Part shown: positions 52,015-61,035 of the stretch, in pieces
Layout: each line of letters begins with the position of its first letter
How positions within the stretch are numbered: position 1 is the first letter of the stretch
From: FEN-1219 sp963744305
Lineage (GTDB): Bacteria > Pseudomonadota > Gammaproteobacteria > Steroidobacterales > Rariloculaceae
Assembly (NCBI GenBank): GCA_963744305.1
Contig: CAVUTF010000007.1
Coordinates: 124,001-188,000, forward strand
Length of the DNA: 64,000 nucleotides
Direction of reading: 5' to 3'
Position numbers and translations under genes: made by a program
Notes under the pieces: model-generated
The model's input: only the letters and a program-made list of their open reading frames with translations
What the model was told of the DNA's origin: nothing
The model's database searches: none

Positions 52015-53289
52015 TCACTTCACGTGCGCCCAGCCGCGATAGGCGCTCAAGTGCGCCGGCACGTTGTGCACGCGCAGAATGTCGACGCCTTGATCACAAA
52101 GGTCCAGCGACACGCCGATCGTAAAGAGATCGCGGTCTGAACGGTCGGCAGCCGCAAACCTGTGCATGAACGACTTGCGCGAGTGCCCGACGAGGCAGCG
52201 CAAGCCGTAGCGTTGGAATCGCCGCATGTCGCGCAGCAGCCGTAGCGACTGCAGCGGGTTCTTGCCGAAACCGATGCCCGGATCGAAGATGATTCGTTCG
52301 ATGTCGAGTCCGGCGCGTTCCCACACGCGCAGTTGCGCACCGAGCCAACGCTCGACCGCCTCGCTGGGGTCTTGATCGAACGGGAGAGTCTTCGCCGGAT
52401 CGGCGGGGACGCCGACGTTGTGCATGGCGATCCAGTCTTTGCCGCTCGCGCCTGCAAGCTCGATCATCGCCGCGGACGTGAGCCCGCTCACATCGTTGAT
52501 GATATCGGCGCCGAGCGCGAGCGCGCGCCGCGCGGTATCTACATGATACGTGTCGACGCTGAGCAGTGGCCGGAGCGTTGCCTGCCGATATTTATCGCAC
52601 AGGGCTCCGAGCATCGGCTCGAGGCGCGCCCATTCTTGCTCCGCCGTCAGTGGCATGGCCCCGGGGCGAGTCGATTCGGCGCCGAAGTCGATGATGTGAG
52701 CGCCCGCCGCCCACATTGCGTCGACATGCGCATTGACGGCGTCCCAGTCTTCGAGTTGGCCCCCGTCCGAAAAAGAATCGGGCGTGACGTTTGCGATTCC
52801 CATCCACAGCGGAATCTGTTGCCGCGAATGACGTGACCATTCGAGAACCGTCCTAGCGCCGAGGCCGGGCACGGTCAAATGCGGGTGCAGCGCGGCGAGC
52901 GGCGTGAGCACGAACGCACGCTCATGCAGGCCCGGATGCGGAATCCGCAGGCGTTCCGTGACGATTTCTTCCCGGCCCCAGAGGAGGATGTCGATATCGA
53001 TCGGTCGCGGTGCCCAGCGGCCGCGCTCGATGCGACCGAGCTCGCGCTCGGTGTGCTTGAGCGCGTCGAGCAGCTCGTCCGGCGCGGCGTCGAATTGGCA
53101 CTCGGCGACGAGGTTCAAGAAAGGCTGATTCCAGTCCTGCGGCGCGTCGTCCGGCAGCAGTGCGGGCGACTCCACCACGGGCGATATGCGCCCGATGCGC
53201 ACACCTTTGCCGGTGAGCGCATCGAGAGCGCGCGCCAGATTGGCCCGGCGGTCGCCGAGGTTAGAGCCGAGCCCGAGGTAGATATCCAT
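52015..53289 (-). CDS. folK-folP: Fused HPPK-DHPS (FolK-FolP)
   Basis: A 424-residue bifunctional folate enzyme. Residues 1 to about 155 are FolK: MDIYLGLGSNLGDRRANLARAL, WNQPFLNLVAEC, RIERGRWAPRPIDIDILLWG, IPHPGLHERAFVLTPLAAL. It makes 6-hydroxymethyl-dihydropterin diphosphate. Residues about 165-424 are FolP: MGIANVTPDSFSDGGQ, DFGAESTRPGAMPLT, LSVDTYHVDTARRALALGADIINDVSGL, IIFDPGIGFGKNPLQSLRLLR and LVGHSRKSFM. It condenses that product with p-aminobenzoate. The two steps are consecutive. ATG 53289 gives the normal FolK N-terminus. The fusion is known in plants and some bacteria but is not the usual proteobacterial arrangement. Confidence 0.93.
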   Translation of the reverse strand: MDIYLGLGSNLGDRRANLARALDALTGKGVRIGRISPVVESPALLPDDAPQDWNQPFLNLVAECQFDAAPDELLDALKHTERELGRIERGRWAPRPIDIDILLWGREEIVTERLRIPHPGLHERAFVLTPLAALHPHLTVPGLGARTVLEWSRHSRQQIPLWMGIANVTPDSFSDGGQLEDWDAVNAHVDAMWAAGAHIIDFGAESTRPGAMPLTAEQEWARLEPMLGALCDKYRQATLRPLLSVDTYHVDTARRALALGADIINDVSGLTSAAMIELAGASGKDWIAMHNVGVPADPAKTLPFDQDPSEAVERWLGAQLRVWERAGLDIERIIFDPGIGFGKNPLQSLRLLRDMRRFQRYGLRCLVGHSRKSFMHRFAAADRSDRDLFTIGVSLDLCDQGVDILRVHNVPAHLSAYRGWAHVK

Positions 53290-53363
53290 GCCGACTATTC
53301 GTTCGCCTGACAAGCCCATACAATCATGCCCAAACCACAACGAGCTTGCAGGAGCTGCAAACG

Positions 53364-54473
53364 ATGAAAACCCGAGCCGCAGTTGCGTGGGCCGCCGGCA
53401 AGCCTTTGACGATCGAGGAAGTCGATCTCGAGGGCCCGAAGAAAGGGGAAGTCCTGATTCGAATCGTCGCCACCGGTGTTTGTCACACCGATGCGTACAC
53501 GCTATCCGGTGCCGATCCCGAGGGCGCGTTTCCGTCGATCTTGGGTCACGAGGGCGGCGCGGTCGTCGAGGAGGTGGGTGCCGGAGTCAAGAGCGTCAAG
53601 GCCGGCGATCACGTGATCCCGCTGTACACGCCCGAATGCGGCGAATGCAAGTTCTGCAAGTCCGGCAAGACGAATCTTTGCCAGGCGATCCGCCTGACGC
53701 AGGGCAAGGGCGTGATGCCTGACGGCACGAGCCGGTTCTCGCACAAGGGCAAGCAGATCCTGCACTTCATGGGCACGTCGACGTTCTCCGAGTACACGGT
53801 GCTGCCCGAGATTTCCGTCGCGAAGGTGAACAAGAAGGCGCCGCTCGAGAAGGTCTGCCTACTCGGCTGCGGCATCACCACGGGCATCGGCGCCGTGCTC
53901 AACACCGCGAAGGTGAAGCCCGGCTCCACGGTTGCGGTGTTCGGCTTGGGCGGCGTTGGCTTGAGCGTGATCCAGGGCGCCGTGATGGCGAAGGCCGGCC
54001 GCATCATCGCGGTCGACATCAATCCCGGCAAGGAGGAGATGGCGCGTTCCCTTGGAGCCACCGATTTCGTGAATCCGAAGAAGTACGACAAGCCGATTCA
54101 GCAGGTGATCGTCGACATGACTGACGGCGGCGTCGATTACTCGTTCGAAGCGATCGGCAACGTGCAGCTCATGCGCGCCGCACTCGAGTGCTGTCACAAA
54201 GGTTGGGGCGAGTCCACGATCATCGGCGTCGCGGGAGCCGGCCAAGAAATCGCGACGCGTCCGTTCCAGCTCGTCACAGGCCGCGTCTGGCGCGGCAGCG
54301 CGTTCGGCGGCGTGAAGGGCCGCAGCCAGCTTCCGGGCATGGTCGACCAATACATGGACGGCAAGATCAAGGTCGACGAGATGATCACGCACACGATGGG
54401 CCTCGAAGAAATCAATCACGCGTTCGATCTCATGCACGAAGGCGAGAGCATTCGGTCGGTGATTCATTTCTAG
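53364..54473 (+). CDS. frmA: S-(hydroxymethyl)glutathione dehydrogenase / class III alcohol dehydrogenase
   Basis: Zinc- and NAD-dependent enzyme oxidising the glutathione-formaldehyde adduct to S-formylglutathione. Class III marks: MKTRAAVAWAAGKPLTIEEVDLEGPKKGEVL, catalytic zinc ligands in GVCHTDAYTLSG and LGHEGGAVVEEVG, structural zinc in PECGECKFCKSGKTNLC, QGKGVMPDGTSRFS, GCGITTGIGAV and VFGLGGVGLSVIQGA. 369 residues. ATG 53364 is preferred because CAGGAG lies upstream. No S-formylglutathione hydrolase is adjacent. The formate eventually made could feed the formate dehydrogenase at the other end of the window. Confidence 0.95.
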   Translation: MKTRAAVAWAAGKPLTIEEVDLEGPKKGEVLIRIVATGVCHTDAYTLSGADPEGAFPSILGHEGGAVVEEVGAGVKSVKAGDHVIPLYTPECGECKFCKSGKTNLCQAIRLTQGKGVMPDGTSRFSHKGKQILHFMGTSTFSEYTVLPEISVAKVNKKAPLEKVCLLGCGITTGIGAVLNTAKVKPGSTVAVFGLGGVGLSVIQGAVMAKAGRIIAVDINPGKEEMARSLGATDFVNPKKYDKPIQQVIVDMTDGGVDYSFEAIGNVQLMRAALECCHKGWGESTIIGVAGAGQEIATRPFQLVTGRVWRGSAFGGVKGRSQLPGMVDQYMDGKIKVDEMITHTMGLEEINHAFDLMHEGESIRSVIHF

Positions 54474-54494
54474 GAGGCGGTTGCTCTTCGTTGC

Positions 54495-54890
54495 TTGCCT
54501 CGCCTGCTGCTCACCGGCGGCGGCGCGGCGCGCGCGCAGGCACCGTCCGCGGTGGCCGCGACGCGTTGCGACGCGGCGGACGGCGCCGTGTGCCGTACCG
54601 ATCTAGCGACCTACATCGGCTGGCGCGTGTTCCACGCGCAGTGCGCGACGTGCCATGCGCGCGATGCGCTCGGCAGTAGCTTCGCCCCGAATCTCGTCGA
54701 GCGCATCCGCGGGATGGATCAACGGGCGTTCGTCCGCGCGCTCGACGAGGGCTACATGGGGCCCGATGATCCGGCTCCGCCGCGCGGGGCGAATCCCGAC
54801 GTCGCGCGTTACTACGCGGAGCTTTGGAGCTACTTGAGCGCGCGGGCGAGCGGCGAGCTACCGCCGGGTCCGGTAGAGCGTTTACCTTAG
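54495..54890 (+). CDS. Small c-type cytochrome
   Basis: Mature part about 110 residues with one haem motif, CATCH, in GWRVFHAQCATCHARDALGSSFAPNL, and a possible axial methionine in GYMGPDDP. The N-terminus is unclear. In another frame, TTG 54481 opens LLFVACLACCSPAAA, a good signal peptide just after AGGAGG, which would join this frame with one base changed near 54525. So the true start is probably 54481. It overlaps the end of the convergent TonB receptor by 9 bases. Probably a periplasmic electron carrier. Confidence 0.75.
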   Translation: MPRLLLTGGGAARAQAPSAVAATRCDAADGAVCRTDLATYIGWRVFHAQCATCHARDALGSSFAPNLVERIRGMDQRAFVRALDEGYMGPDDPAPPRGANPDVARYYAELWSYLSARASGELPPGPVERLP

Positions 54891-57149
54891 CCCGATCTGC
54901 ACGCCGAACCAAAAGGCGCGCGGGGCGCCCGGGCCCAAGAACTCGGGATCTTCGAACTCGTCGCCGAGCACATCGTCCGCCTCGCCGAAGACCCCGAAGG
55001 TCTCGTATTCCTCGTCGAGCACGTTGTCGATCGAAAGAAACAAGCGCGTGTTGTCGTTCAGGCGGTACTCGCCGCGTAGATTGAGCAGCGCATAGCCGTC
55101 GATTTCCTCGGCGAGGTTGCCTTCGTCGCCGCGGAAGAACTGCGACGAGCTTGCGTAGACATCCGCGCCGATCGTGAGGTTCTCGTTCGCCGCGAAGCGA
55201 AGGCCGGCCTTGAGCAAATGCTCGGGAATGAGCGGCAGCCGGTCGCCGATTTCGACCGCGATCTCGCCTGCCACGCTTTCAGGATTGTTCGGGCTCGGCA
55301 CCGCGAACGCGGTGCGGAACGTCGCATCGATGTAGGTGTAGCTTCCGGACCAGGTGACGCGTTCGCCCGCGGCACCATCGATATTGAGCTCGAGACCCTC
55401 GCGGCGCGTGCGGCCGACGTTGTCGAAGAAGCCTTCGTTGGTGAGAGCGCCGGCGCTGATGAACAGGATGTCGTCATCGTTGGTGGTGTGGAACAGACCC
55501 GCATGCCAGCGCCCGTCGCTCCATCGGCCGCGGACTCCGATCTCGAACGTCTTCGCTACGACCTGCTCGAGGGGCGGATCGGCGATGAAGGCGTTCGGCA
55601 GCTTGCAAGGGTCGTCCTCGTCGGCGCAGGTGAGCTCGACCGGCGACGGGGTGCGATTCGCCTCGCTGTAGCCGGCATAGAAAGTCAGCCCTTCCGTCGC
55701 GGCGAACGTGATGCCGACGGCCGGATTGACGCGATCGAACTCGTGCTTGCCGCTGAGCTCGTCCCCGAGCTGATCCTCGAGCGTGACGTCCGTGCGGTTG
55801 TACCGTGCCGAAACGGTGAGCGCGACGGCGTCGGTCAAAGAGAACACGTTCAAGACGAAGAGGCCGAGATTCGAAGAGTCGGCGTCGAGATCGGTGAACC
55901 CGTCACCGACGAAGAAGCCGCCCGGAACTGCCAAGCGCGTTTCATCGAGCGCTCCGAGCTCGGTGCTCGCGGCGAAATCGACGCTGTTTCGATCGTACGC
56001 CACGCCGGCTACGAGCTGATTGTCGCGGCCGTTCAAGTCCGCGGAGGAGGCGGCCTGGAAGCTGAAGCCCACACTCGACTGGTCCGTGCTCGTGCGATTC
56101 ACGGTGGCGCCCTCGAGCTCGTCGCTGGCTGGGATCGGAGCGCCGTTCTCGTCGAGGACGATTTCCTCTGCGTCGCCCTCTACCTCGCAGATGAAGCCAG
56201 GGTCGGCCTCGCATTCCTCGAGATCGGAGTCGTCGCCGTTCAGCGTCGCGATGTCGCTCCTGCGAAGGTAGACGTTGCCGGTGAGCTCGAGGTCTGCGCT
56301 GACCGATTGCGTCGCGGTAAAGTTCAGCAGCATGAGCTCGTTCTGAGTTTGATCGGGCCGCGTGAAGATCGCTTCGCGATCGATTTCGAGCAGCGCTTCG
56401 GGCGCCGCGCCGTTGCCGATCAAGTCGGTGTCGACGTAGGTTACGCTCGCATCGATGCGCGCGTCGCCCGCTTGCCAGCCCAGGCTCCCGAAGAGCTGCG
56501 TGGCCTCGGTCGGGGAGAAGTCCCGCCACCCGTCCTCCTCGAGATAGGAGCCGGTGACGAAATAGCTCACGGCGTCGCCGCTCGAGCCGCCGGTCTCCAC
56601 TTGCGCGCCGAAGCGGCCGAACGAGCCGCCCTGAAGCTCGGCGCGCGTTCCGGGATAGTCGCGGCCGTCTTTGGTTTCGACCGCGATCGCGCCGCCGAGC
56701 GCATTCAAGCCGAACAACGGATTCGCGCCCGGCAAGAGATAGACGCGGTCGATCGCGGATTCCGGAATCAGCGCCCAGCTCACGGTGTCGCCGAACGGCT
56801 CGTTCACTCGCACGCCGTCTTGATACACGGCGAGCCCCTGAGGCAGGCCGAGCAACGGCGAGCCCACGAAGCCGCGGTACTGCACATCGGGCTGCAGCGG
56901 GTTGCTCTGCACCTCGTTGACGAACACACTGCCGAGATCGCGCTTCATGAAGTCGGCGAGATCCAACGCACCGCGCTCGCGAATGTCCTCCGCCGTCGCG
57001 GTCTGGGCGTTCGCCGCGATCTTGTCCGCGTCCAGCGTCGAGCCGAGCGGTGTGCCGATGACGTCGATGGTGTCTGAATTGTCCGGCTGCGCCCGTACCG
57101 CGCCGGCGATGACCATGAACGACAGCAGAAAACGCTTGGCGATATGCAT
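54882..57149 (-). CDS. TonB-dependent outer-membrane receptor 1
   Basis: 755 residues, intact. A signal peptide (RFLLSFMVIAGAVRAQ) is followed by a plug domain (NAQTATAEDIRERGALDLADFMKRDLGSVFVNEVQSNPLQPDVQYRGF; LPQGLAVYQDGVRVNEPFGDTVSWALIPESAIDRVYLLPGANPLFGLNALGGAIAVETKDG). A 22-strand-type barrel follows, with the aromatic/hydrophobic C-terminus AFWFGVQIGLR. An unusual acidic loop (LNGDDSDLEECEADPGFICEVEGDAEEIVLDENGAPI) has cysteines that could form disulphides. The ligand is unknown. It lies 22 bases downstream of receptor 2 on the same strand. Confidence 0.92.
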   Translation of the reverse strand: MHIAKRFLLSFMVIAGAVRAQPDNSDTIDVIGTPLGSTLDADKIAANAQTATAEDIRERGALDLADFMKRDLGSVFVNEVQSNPLQPDVQYRGFVGSPLLGLPQGLAVYQDGVRVNEPFGDTVSWALIPESAIDRVYLLPGANPLFGLNALGGAIAVETKDGRDYPGTRAELQGGSFGRFGAQVETGGSSGDAVSYFVTGSYLEEDGWRDFSPTEATQLFGSLGWQAGDARIDASVTYVDTDLIGNGAAPEALLEIDREAIFTRPDQTQNELMLLNFTATQSVSADLELTGNVYLRRSDIATLNGDDSDLEECEADPGFICEVEGDAEEIVLDENGAPIPASDELEGATVNRTSTDQSSVGFSFQAASSADLNGRDNQLVAGVAYDRNSVDFAASTELGALDETRLAVPGGFFVGDGFTDLDADSSNLGLFVLNVFSLTDAVALTVSARYNRTDVTLEDQLGDELSGKHEFDRVNPAVGITFAATEGLTFYAGYSEANRTPSPVELTCADEDDPCKLPNAFIADPPLEQVVAKTFEIGVRGRWSDGRWHAGLFHTTNDDDILFISAGALTNEGFFDNVGRTRREGLELNIDGAAGERVTWSGSYTYIDATFRTAFAVPSPNNPESVAGEIAVEIGDRLPLIPEHLLKAGLRFAANENLTIGADVYASSSQFFRGDEGNLAEEIDGYALLNLRGEYRLNDNTRLFLSIDNVLDEEYETFGVFGEADDVLGDEFEDPEFLGPGAPRAFWFGVQIGLR

Positions 57150-57170
57150 CGAGAAGCGAAAGAACCCGAG

Positions 57171-59063
57171 TCAAAAGCGTAGCCGCACGCCGGCGTACGC
57201 GGCTCGGCCGGCCGTGCGATAACCAATCACCTCTTCGTAATCTTCGTCGGTCGCGTTCTGAACGCGTGCGGAGAGCTCGAGCGTTTCATTGAACGCGTAG
57301 GCGAGGGAGAGATCGAGGACTTCGTAGTCGTCGAGCGCCACACCGCCGATGTCGATCGCGTCACGCGCCAGCCGGTAGTTCGCGGCGAGCCTGAGGCGGT
57401 CGGAGAGCGCGTTGTACAGAAAGCCGATGTTCGCTGAAGTTTCCGGCCGCCGCAGGCGCTGCTCGTTGTTCGTATCGGCCGTTTCGTTGTGAGTCCAGTT
57501 GCCCAAGAGGTCCCAGTGTTCTCCGAGCGGCGCGCGCAGCGCGATCTCGATCCCTTTCGATGCGCTCTCTCCGGGCGACTGCAGGTAACCCGAAAAGGCC
57601 GTCAAGTCGAAAAAGATTTCGTCCTCGATCTTCTGATCGAAATAGGTGACTTCGAAATTCAGTCCGGCACCGCCGAGGTATTCGACGCCGATGTCGTAGC
57701 CGCGACTCGACTCCTCGGTCAGCGCAAGCCCGGCGGCCGGTGGAAAAGCGAACGGGCCGCTGTTGTAGGAGAGTTCGTACAGGCTCGGCGGCCTGAAGCC
57801 CGTGCCGAAGCTCGCGCGGTATTTGAGCGACCCGTCGGCCCCCAAGTCATGCACGTACGCGGCGCTGAGCCGGCTGCTGGTATGCGTGCCGAAGTCCTCG
57901 TTGTCGTCGTAACGCGCGCCGAGCGACAGAAAAAAGTTGGAGCCGAACGCGCCTTGATACTCGGCGTAATAGCCGCGCTGATCTCGTTCCAACTTCTCGC
58001 CGCCAACGATTTCCTCGCGTTGGAGATCGAGTCCGTACACGAGTGTCAAGGCATCCGAAGACCGATAGCTTCCCGTGTACTCGAAACGGCCGATCTCGCC
58101 GTCCGTAGCAAACGCGTTCACACCTTGGTTACGATTCTCGCGCTCGATTGTAACGTTGCTGACGCCGAACGCGTGCGTGACCGTGTCGCCGCCGTAATCC
58201 GCAGAGACCTTGTACGTCGTCTGCTCTGTGGCCGAGATACAATCGTGCACGATGACGAACGTGGTGGGTGAGAAGCAACCGTCGTCCATCGACTCGGCGT
58301 CGATGTCGCGCGCAACGAGCTGCAGCCGCAGATTCTCCGCCGCGTTCCAGCCGAGCTTCACGTGCAGAGTCGTGTTCTCGGCGCCGTCCTCGTCGGCCAG
58401 TAAGGTATCGGCGGTCTGTGCGTTGAATCCGTCGGTCTGAAGATCCGTCGCCGAAACGAAGTAGTCTCCGCGTTCTCCCCCGCTCGACACGCTGCCGGTG
58501 AGCTTGCGCGTTGCGAGGTCGCCGTACTCGAGGCCCAGTCGGCCGCCGAACGCTCCTTCGCCCGTCGCCGTGAGCACATTCACTACGCCCCCGGCGTCCG
58601 CTCCGTAGATGAATCCTTGTGGCCCGCGCAGGATCTCGATGCGCTTCAAGTCGTTCGTCGCAAGCAGGCTGTCGAAGCTCGGTGCAACCTGCGGCGCGCT
58701 CGCGTCGAGGGCCTTGACCCCGTCGATCATGAGCAGCGTGCGGTAACCTTCCTCGCCACGGACGCGCAATGTCGTCTGCTTGCCGGTTCCGCCGCTGTTG
58801 CTCACGCCGATCCCGGGCTGCGTCCGTAAGACATCGGCGAGGTCCGTGTAGCCGCGCAGCTCTATTTCCGCGTTGTCGATCGCGGAAATCGGCGTGCCCA
58901 GCTGTCGCCGCGGAACCGCGATGATGCTCGACGTCACGATGATTTCCTCGAGGCGCTCCTGCGCAGCGTTCTGTGCGTCCGAAGTGTTCGGCAAGGCGAT
59001 CGTGCTGACGGCAAGGACGATCAGCCAGCGGGCGTGGGCGGGGCGCGCGTTCTTATAGTTCAT
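57171..59063 (-). CDS. TonB-dependent outer-membrane receptor 2 (BtuB-like)
   Basis: 630 residues from ATG 59063. A signal peptide (WLIVLAVSTIALPNTSDAQ) is followed by a TonB-box-like EEIIVTSS. The plug is TPISAIDNAEIELRGYTDLADVLRTQPGIGVSNSGGTGKQTTLRVRGEEGYRTLLMIDGVKALD and LKRIEILRGPQGFIYGADAGGVVNV. The barrel ends GYRTAGRAAYAGVRLRF. The size and plug resemble BtuB-like receptors, but no cobalamin riboswitch is visible upstream. Its ATG overlaps the methyltransferase stop (ATGA), so it is translated with that gene. Confidence 0.92.
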   Translation of the reverse strand: MNYKNARPAHARWLIVLAVSTIALPNTSDAQNAAQERLEEIIVTSSIIAVPRRQLGTPISAIDNAEIELRGYTDLADVLRTQPGIGVSNSGGTGKQTTLRVRGEEGYRTLLMIDGVKALDASAPQVAPSFDSLLATNDLKRIEILRGPQGFIYGADAGGVVNVLTATGEGAFGGRLGLEYGDLATRKLTGSVSSGGERGDYFVSATDLQTDGFNAQTADTLLADEDGAENTTLHVKLGWNAAENLRLQLVARDIDAESMDDGCFSPTTFVIVHDCISATEQTTYKVSADYGGDTVTHAFGVSNVTIERENRNQGVNAFATDGEIGRFEYTGSYRSSDALTLVYGLDLQREEIVGGEKLERDQRGYYAEYQGAFGSNFFLSLGARYDDNEDFGTHTSSRLSAAYVHDLGADGSLKYRASFGTGFRPPSLYELSYNSGPFAFPPAAGLALTEESSRGYDIGVEYLGGAGLNFEVTYFDQKIEDEIFFDLTAFSGYLQSPGESASKGIEIALRAPLGEHWDLLGNWTHNETADTNNEQRLRRPETSANIGFLYNALSDRLRLAANYRLARDAIDIGGVALDDYEVLDLSLAYAFNETLELSARVQNATDEDYEEVIGYRTAGRAAYAGVRLRF

Positions 59064-59818
59064 CGAGCGTTTCCTGGTAGCGTCGCTTGGCTCGCGAAAG
59101 GCGGCGATTGTAGCCCAGCTAGTCGCCGGAACCGCAAGACGAAGCGATCCGTCTTGCCCTGCAGCGTGAGATCGAACACGTTCGAGGCGTAGTCGTCGGC
59201 GCGATTGCGCAGCACGTTGCTTTCGGCCTCGAGAACGAAGCCGGCGTCCGCAAAGTCCTTGAGCACGACGGCCGGATCGATCCGATGCGTCGCTTTCGCC
59301 GATTCGGCCGGGTCGGCACCGGACGCGGCGTAGTGATCGATCACGCCGACCCTGCCGCCGGGCGCGAGTGCCTCGTGGATCGCGCCTAGCAACGCGGCTT
59401 GATCCACCGGGCCCCAATCGATGTCTTCGTCGAACCAGTAAGTGTCGTGATAGACCATCGACATCAGCACTGCATCCAAGCTAGCGGGCGGCAGCTCGAT
59501 ATCGTTGTGCCGCACGAAGAGCTGCTCGACGTTCGGCAGGCGGTTGCCGCCATAACGGCGCTCGAAGTCCTCGGTCGGCAAGGCCTCGCGCGCGCCGGGA
59601 TGATTGTGTGCGATGACGCTTCCTGTCGGGCCGACCGCTCGCGCGAGTATCTCCGTGTACCAGCCGTCCGCTGTGTTCATGTCGAGCACGCGCATGCCGT
59701 GCGCGATGCCGATGAAGGCCAATACCTCGATCGGCTTGCGGCTCGCATCGCGTTCGCGGTCGTGCGCCGGACGCGCCGGATCATCGACGGCTGCGCGAAT
59801 CAAAGCGACGTCGCTCAC
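59060..59818 (-). CDS. Class I SAM-dependent methyltransferase-like protein
   Basis: About 252 residues from GTG 59818. It opens ALIRAAVDDPARPAHDRERDASRKPIEVLAFIGIAHGMRVLDMNTADGWYTEILARAVGPTGSVIAHN, where LDMNTADGWYTE replaces the usual glycine-rich SAM motif. It continues LPPASLDAVLMSMVYHDTYW and LAPGGRVGVIDHYAASGADP. Proteins of this type occur near TonB receptors and oxidoreductases, with unknown substrate. Its start overlaps the alcohol dehydrogenase stop (GTGA) and its stop overlaps receptor 2 (ATGA). Confidence 0.8.
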   Translation of the reverse strand: MSDVALIRAAVDDPARPAHDRERDASRKPIEVLAFIGIAHGMRVLDMNTADGWYTEILARAVGPTGSVIAHNHPGAREALPTEDFERRYGGNRLPNVEQLFVRHNDIELPPASLDAVLMSMVYHDTYWFDEDIDWGPVDQAALLGAIHEALAPGGRVGVIDHYAASGADPAESAKATHRIDPAVVLKDFADAGFVLEAESNVLRNRADDYASNVFDLTLQGKTDRFVLRFRRLAGLQSPPFASQATLPGNAR

Positions 59819-60795
59819 TGCGCCATCGTGAGCACGGCCGCGCCGCGCAGCCGCCCTGTTTTGAGTTGCGCGAGCGCTTCGTTCGCTTGCGCGAGCGGAA
59901 ACACTTCGACCTGCGGTCGGAGTAGCACGCTGTCGGCAATCCGCATGAACTCGCGGCCGTCGGCGCGCGTGAGGTTCGCGACGGAAACGATTGTGCGCTC
60001 GCCCCACAGGAGCCGGTACGGGAAGCTCGGAATGTCGCTCATGTGGATGCCGGCGCAGACGACTCGGCCGCCCTTGCGCGTGACCGCGAGCGCGGCGGGC
60101 ACGAGCTCGCCGAGCGGCGCGAAGATGATCGCCGCGTCGAGCTCTTCCGGCGGTGCCTCGTCGGAGCCGCCGGCCCATACGGCGGAAAGTTCGCGCGCGA
60201 ACGCTTGGGCTTCGACGTCGCCCGGCCGCGTGAAAGCGAATACGCGCCGGCCTTGCGCGTGCGCAATCTGCGCCAAGAGATGCGCGGCCGCGCCGAAGCC
60301 GTAGAGGCCGAGATTGGCCGCGTCCCCCGCGGCGCGCAATGCGCGGTAGCCGATCAAGCCCGCGCACATGAGCGGCGCCGCGGCCTCGTCCGAATAACGT
60401 TCCGGAATCGGCAGGCAATAGCGCGCGTCCGCAATCGCATGCCGCGCGTAGCCGCCGTCGATCGTGCAGCCCGTGAACACGGCGCGCTCGCAGAGGTTTT
60501 CGAGATCGAGCCGGCAGTACTTGCAGTGCCCGCAGGTCGAGCCGAGCCACGGCACGCCGACTCTGTCCCCGACCTTGAACGGCGTCTCCGCGCTGCCGGC
60601 AGCGAGGATGCGCCCGACGATTTCGTGGCCAGGCGTCACGGGGTAGCGCGCCTCGGGCAGGTCGCCGTCGAGCACGTGCAGGTCCGTGCGGCAGACGCCG
60701 CAGGCGGCGATCTCGAGCAGCACTTGCGCGGGCTCGAGGCTCGGTAGACGCACCTGCGTTGGGGTCAGCGGTGCGCCGGGGGCGCTGCAGCGCAT
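59815..60795 (-). CDS. Zinc-dependent alcohol dehydrogenase
   Basis: 326-residue MDR-family NAD(P)-dependent alcohol dehydrogenase. Catalytic zinc ligands are in CGVCRTDLHVLDGDLPEARYPVTPGHEIVGRI. Structural zinc is in GSTCGHCKYCRLDLENLCERAVFTG. The Rossmann segment is NLGLYGFGAAAHLLAQIAHAQG. AGIHMSDIPSFPYRLLWGERTIVSVANLTRADGREF is typical of the AdhA-like group. It heads the coupled set alcohol dehydrogenase, methyltransferase, receptor 2, receptor 1. Substrate unknown. Confidence 0.9.
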   Translation of the reverse strand: MRCSAPGAPLTPTQVRLPSLEPAQVLLEIAACGVCRTDLHVLDGDLPEARYPVTPGHEIVGRILAAGSAETPFKVGDRVGVPWLGSTCGHCKYCRLDLENLCERAVFTGCTIDGGYARHAIADARYCLPIPERYSDEAAAPLMCAGLIGYRALRAAGDAANLGLYGFGAAAHLLAQIAHAQGRRVFAFTRPGDVEAQAFARELSAVWAGGSDEAPPEELDAAIIFAPLGELVPAALAVTRKGGRVVCAGIHMSDIPSFPYRLLWGERTIVSVANLTRADGREFMRIADSVLLRPQVEVFPLAQANEALAQLKTGRLRGAAVLTMAQ

Positions 60796-60828
60796 CGCCA
60801 GTTGTCGCTTGCGACATGTGGGCTCGTG

Positions 60829-61029
60829 TCAGCGGCGAAACAACCAAAACGCGAGTGACAGAATCACCGAGATCACGATGCAGGTCATCAGGGGAAAATA
60901 AAAAACCCCGTTTTCGGTCTGGATTCGGATGTCGCCCGGCAAGCGTCCAAGGCCGAGCTTCGAAATCCACGGCCACAGCAACCCGGCCGACAGCAGCAGC
61001 ACGCCAAGCACGATCAACCCGCGCTGCAT
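60829..61029 (-). CDS. DUF2905 family small membrane protein
   Basis: 66 residues, two hydrophobic segments (GLIVLGVLLLSAGLLWPWISKLGLG and FPLMTCIVISVILSLAFWLFRR) joined by the family hallmark LGRLPGDIRIQTENGVFYFPL. Function unknown. It lies 6 bases after the CnoX-like gene on the same strand. Confidence 0.9.
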   Translation of the reverse strand: MQRGLIVLGVLLLSAGLLWPWISKLGLGRLPGDIRIQTENGVFYFPLMTCIVISVILSLAFWLFRR

Positions 61030-61035
61030 GCTTCC

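Noticed and set aside
59064..59120. Cobalamin riboswitch before the BtuB-like receptor
   Set aside because: The receptor start overlaps the upstream methyltransferase stop, leaving no leader, and no B12-box-like sequence was found.
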